This document shows positions 16,362 to 18,028 of a stretch of DNA of 18,028 bases, in pieces. Positions within the stretch are counted from its first letter, which is position 1; each line of letters starts with the position of its first letter. Under the pieces are notes generated by a model that was not told the DNA's origin, did not search any database, and was given only the letters and a program-made list of their open reading frames with translations. Source of the stretch: Verrucomicrobiota bacterium (GTDB lineage Bacteria > Verrucomicrobiota > Verrucomicrobiia > Limisphaerales > JADLHS01); NCBI GenBank assembly GCA_025360895.1, contig JANYBF010000079.1:1-18028 (forward strand). The letters are read 5' to 3'. The position numbers and the translations under genes are program-made.

Positions 16362-17033
16362 TCACGCCAGCTCCAATAACGCCAACAGCGCCGTAAACAA
16401 TTCCGACTGACCGGCGAGCGGCGTGCAACGTCCGGCGCCCGTTACCAGGCCGAAGCCCGTGCCATAGGCTGGTCCGTTTGCTACACAAGCATCCGTCCGG
16501 CAATCCTGAAGCTGCTGCTCCGCCGCCTGCAACGCGTTCGCCCCATCGCCGTCCACCTCGAACTTCCAGCCCACCAACCGCGCGGTGGGATACCAGGTGC
16601 GTAAACCGGCGATGACTTTTGGTGTCGGCACCAGCTCCGCCAACAACGGGCCCGAACGCGTGGATAATTTCCCGGATTTGATCTCGCTCAACTCGCCGGA
16701 TGGGGCACGCAACCAGATTTTTCCAAACCGAAAATCACTTACTGCCGCCGCGTGAAATACCGCGCCGATGTTTTGCCCCGCGAGCAACTGCAACTTTTCC
16801 ATCAGGTTCGCCGTGGTGGTGTAGCGCTCGATGTTTTGCGCGGCTGACGGGCCGCCGTAGGTCGCCTGTTCGCCGATGAGTAACGTCACCGTGTGCCCGC
16901 GAGTTGTGAGGAAGTTGGCCAACTCCGTGCCAAGCTGACCGGTGGAAAAATTCGTGAGGCGACGCACATTGTCCAGCGTCTCGAAAGTTGGCCCGGCGGT
17001 GACGACACAATTCATGATGGGAGAGTGCCTCAC
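16362..17033 (-). CDS. coaB: Phosphopantothenate-cysteine ligase, stand-alone CoaB domain
   Basis: CoaB joins 4'-phosphopantothenate and cysteine in coenzyme A synthesis. The sequence starts NCVVTAGPTFETLDNVRRLTN with FSTGQLGTELANFL, the nucleotide-binding core of the CoaB half of CoaBC (usual form TAGPTxExIDxVRxIxNxSSG). HAAAVSDFR, IKSGKLST and LVGWKFEVDG follow in the expected order. The CoaC (decarboxylase, flavin) half is absent, so the protein of about 220 residues is a separate ligase; coaC must be elsewhere. Start: GTG 17033 overlaps the stop of a short upstream ORF as GTGA, while ATG 17015 sits just before the conserved sequence; both are possible. The gene lies downstream of argC on the same strand. 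Confidence 0.85.
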   Translation of the reverse strand: MRHSPIMNCVVTAGPTFETLDNVRRLTNFSTGQLGTELANFLTTRGHTVTLLIGEQATYGGPSAAQNIERYTTTANLMEKLQLLAGQNIGAVFHAAAVSDFRFGKIWLRAPSGELSEIKSGKLSTRSGPLLAELVPTPKVIAGLRTWYPTARLVGWKFEVDGDGANALQAAEQQLQDCRTDACVANGPAYGTGFGLVTGAGRCTPLAGQSELFTALLALLELA

Positions 17034-17143
17034 GGCCCGGCGGCGTTCAATCTTCCTTCGATGCGCAGGCGATCGCCGGCGAATTCGAAAGACAGCTCGC
17101 CACCCGGCACAATGCGATCAATCGTAGCTTCACGCCTTGCCAG
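17030..17143 (-). CDS. Short ORF between argC and coaB, unknown
   Basis: A 37-codon frame reads ARREATIDRIVPGGELSFEF then AGDRLRIEGRLNAAGP and ends at TGA 17030-17032, which overlaps the GTG of coaB as GTGA, a typical translational coupling arrangement. The composition looks protein-like. There is no ATG; the start would be CTG 17143, about 9 nt after a GGAG, or GTG 17113 inside. The frame is the same as argC and begins right after the argC stop, so it could instead be a relic of a longer reading frame. I recognise no family. Confidence 0.35.
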   Translation of the reverse strand: MARREATIDRIVPGGELSFEFAGDRLRIEGRLNAAGP

Positions 17144-17158
17144 AAATTGGCACTCCGA

Positions 17159-18028
17159 TCAAATCAAGCCTGCCGTTTCCGGGAAGCCGCACAGGATATT
17201 CATGCTCTGCACCGCCTGGCCGCTTGCGCCTTTGACCAGATTGTCCTCGGCGCTCATAACGATCAACCGGCCCGTGCGCGGATCAAGCCGCCACGCGATT
17301 TCGCAGACATTCGTGCCGACAACGTTTTTAGTGTCGGGCAACGCTTTGCCTTCGAGCAACCGAACGAATGGTTCGTTGGCATAGGCTTTCGCGTAGCAGG
17401 CGGAAACCTTTTCACCAAACTTTGCTGCGCCGGCTGCGTCACTGAAATGTTCGTTGGGTGCGAGATAAAGCGTGGTGAGGATGCCGCGATTCACCGGAAT
17501 CAGGTGCGGCGTGAATTGGATTACAACTTGTATGCCGGCGGCGAAGGAGAGTTGCTCCTCGATTTCCGACACGTGCCGGTGCTTGGGCACGCCGTAGGGG
17601 CGGACGCTTTCGTTGCACTCACAGAACAGATAGTCGAGTTCTGCCTTGCGGCCCGCGCCGCTCACGCCGCTCATGGAATCGGCAATGATGCCGTGCGGTT
17701 TGATCAGCTCCGCCAGTAACAGCGGAATCGTCGGGAGCAAAATGCTCGTCGGATAGCAGCCAGGCGACGCGATAAGCTGGGCCTGCTTGATCTCCTCGCG
17801 ATAAACTTCGGGCAGACCATAAACCGATTTGGCGAGCAGTGCCGGCGCGGGATGGTCGTGCGCGTAGAACTCTTTGTAAACCTCCGCGCTCTTGAGCCGG
17901 AAATCTGCGCTCAGATCAATGACAACGCAGCCGGCATTTATCAGCGGCACCGCATATTCGGCGGCGACCCCGTGCGGGAGGGCGAGGAAAATAACGTCCG
18001 CCTGCCTGGCGAGGAGGTCGGCGTTGGG
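17159..18028 (-). CDS. argC: N-acetyl-gamma-glutamyl-phosphate reductase, N-terminus cut by the window edge
   Basis: ArgC reduces N-acetylglutamyl-5-phosphate with NADPH in arginine synthesis. The 289 visible residues read through the right edge (ADVIFLALPHGVAAEYA) into VPLINAGCVVIDLSADFRLK, the typical ArgC strand and Asp-x-Ser-Ala-Asp-Phe-Arg motif. ASPGCYPTSILLPTIPLL carries the catalytic Cys, VSGVSGAGRKAE is the conserved Gly-rich loop, and HRHVSEIEEQL holds the active-site His region. The C-terminus ends NILCGFPETAGLI. About 55 residues including the NADP-binding GxxGYxG are missing beyond the window. The internal GTG at 17950 is not the real start. Confidence 0.93.
   Translation of the reverse strand, partial: PNADLLARQADVIFLALPHGVAAEYAVPLINAGCVVIDLSADFRLKSAEVYKEFYAHDHPAPALLAKSVYGLPEVYREEIKQAQLIASPGCYPTSILLPTIPLLLAELIKPHGIIADSMSGVSGAGRKAELDYLFCECNESVRPYGVPKHRHVSEIEEQLSFAAGIQVVIQFTPHLIPVNRGILTTLYLAPNEHFSDAAGAAKFGEKVSACYAKAYANEPFVRLLEGKALPDTKNVVGTNVCEIAWRLDPRTGRLIVMSAEDNLVKGASGQAVQSMNILCGFPETAGLI

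Overview
The window is about 18 kb of roughly 60% GC bacterial chromosome. The style of its exported proteins suggests Verrucomicrobiota (Pedosphaera/Limisphaerales-like). Indicators are a pseudopilin with RGFTLIELL and a C-terminal ANYLFVDGH motif, a PQQ-like beta-propeller protein, two exported proteins sharing a beta-rich C-terminal module, and a receiver protein with a long VPWDGF insertion. Most genes lack a clear Shine-Dalgarno sequence and several seem to start at GTG or TTG. The lineage is inferred from protein style only; no rRNA or tRNA gene was seen.

Left part (1-4.8 kb): the window opens inside the end of an ISL3-like insertion sequence reading leftward. A Gfo/Idh/MocA oxidoreductase follows on the minus strand. 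Next, on the plus strand, come an RlmI-type 23S rRNA cytosine methyltransferase, a YegS/BmrU-type lipid kinase and a single-domain response regulator.

Middle part (4.85-8.75 kb): three plus-strand genes form a likely operon. They encode a small membrane-anchored protein with a CSLC motif, a type II pseudopilin-like protein, and an exported His-rich protein resembling the choice-of-anchor M/TIGR03769 group. A tandem 14-bp repeat precedes them and a strong terminator hairpin follows. Next is an exported PQQ-like beta-propeller protein whose gene carries an in-frame palindromic repeat.

Regulatory part (8.95-13.25 kb): a minus-strand operon encodes an NtrC-class activator that reads most like AlgB and a two-TM/HAMP/PAS histidine kinase of KinB type. 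Divergently, across a 488-bp spacer, lies an exported fibronectin type III-like protein. It is preceded by a good sigma-54 -24/-12 promoter match, a natural candidate target of the activator.

Right part (13.4-18 kb): an ArnT/PMT-like membrane glycosyltransferase (minus), trmB (plus), a YvlD/Phage_holin_4_2 membrane protein, a stand-alone CoaB domain protein, a short ORF overlapping the coaB start by GTGA, and argC cut by the right edge (all minus). Metabolic and RNA-modification genes here are ordinary. The most interesting parts are the sigma-54 module, the putative metal-related exported cassette, the in-frame palindrome and several unusual translation-start arrangements.
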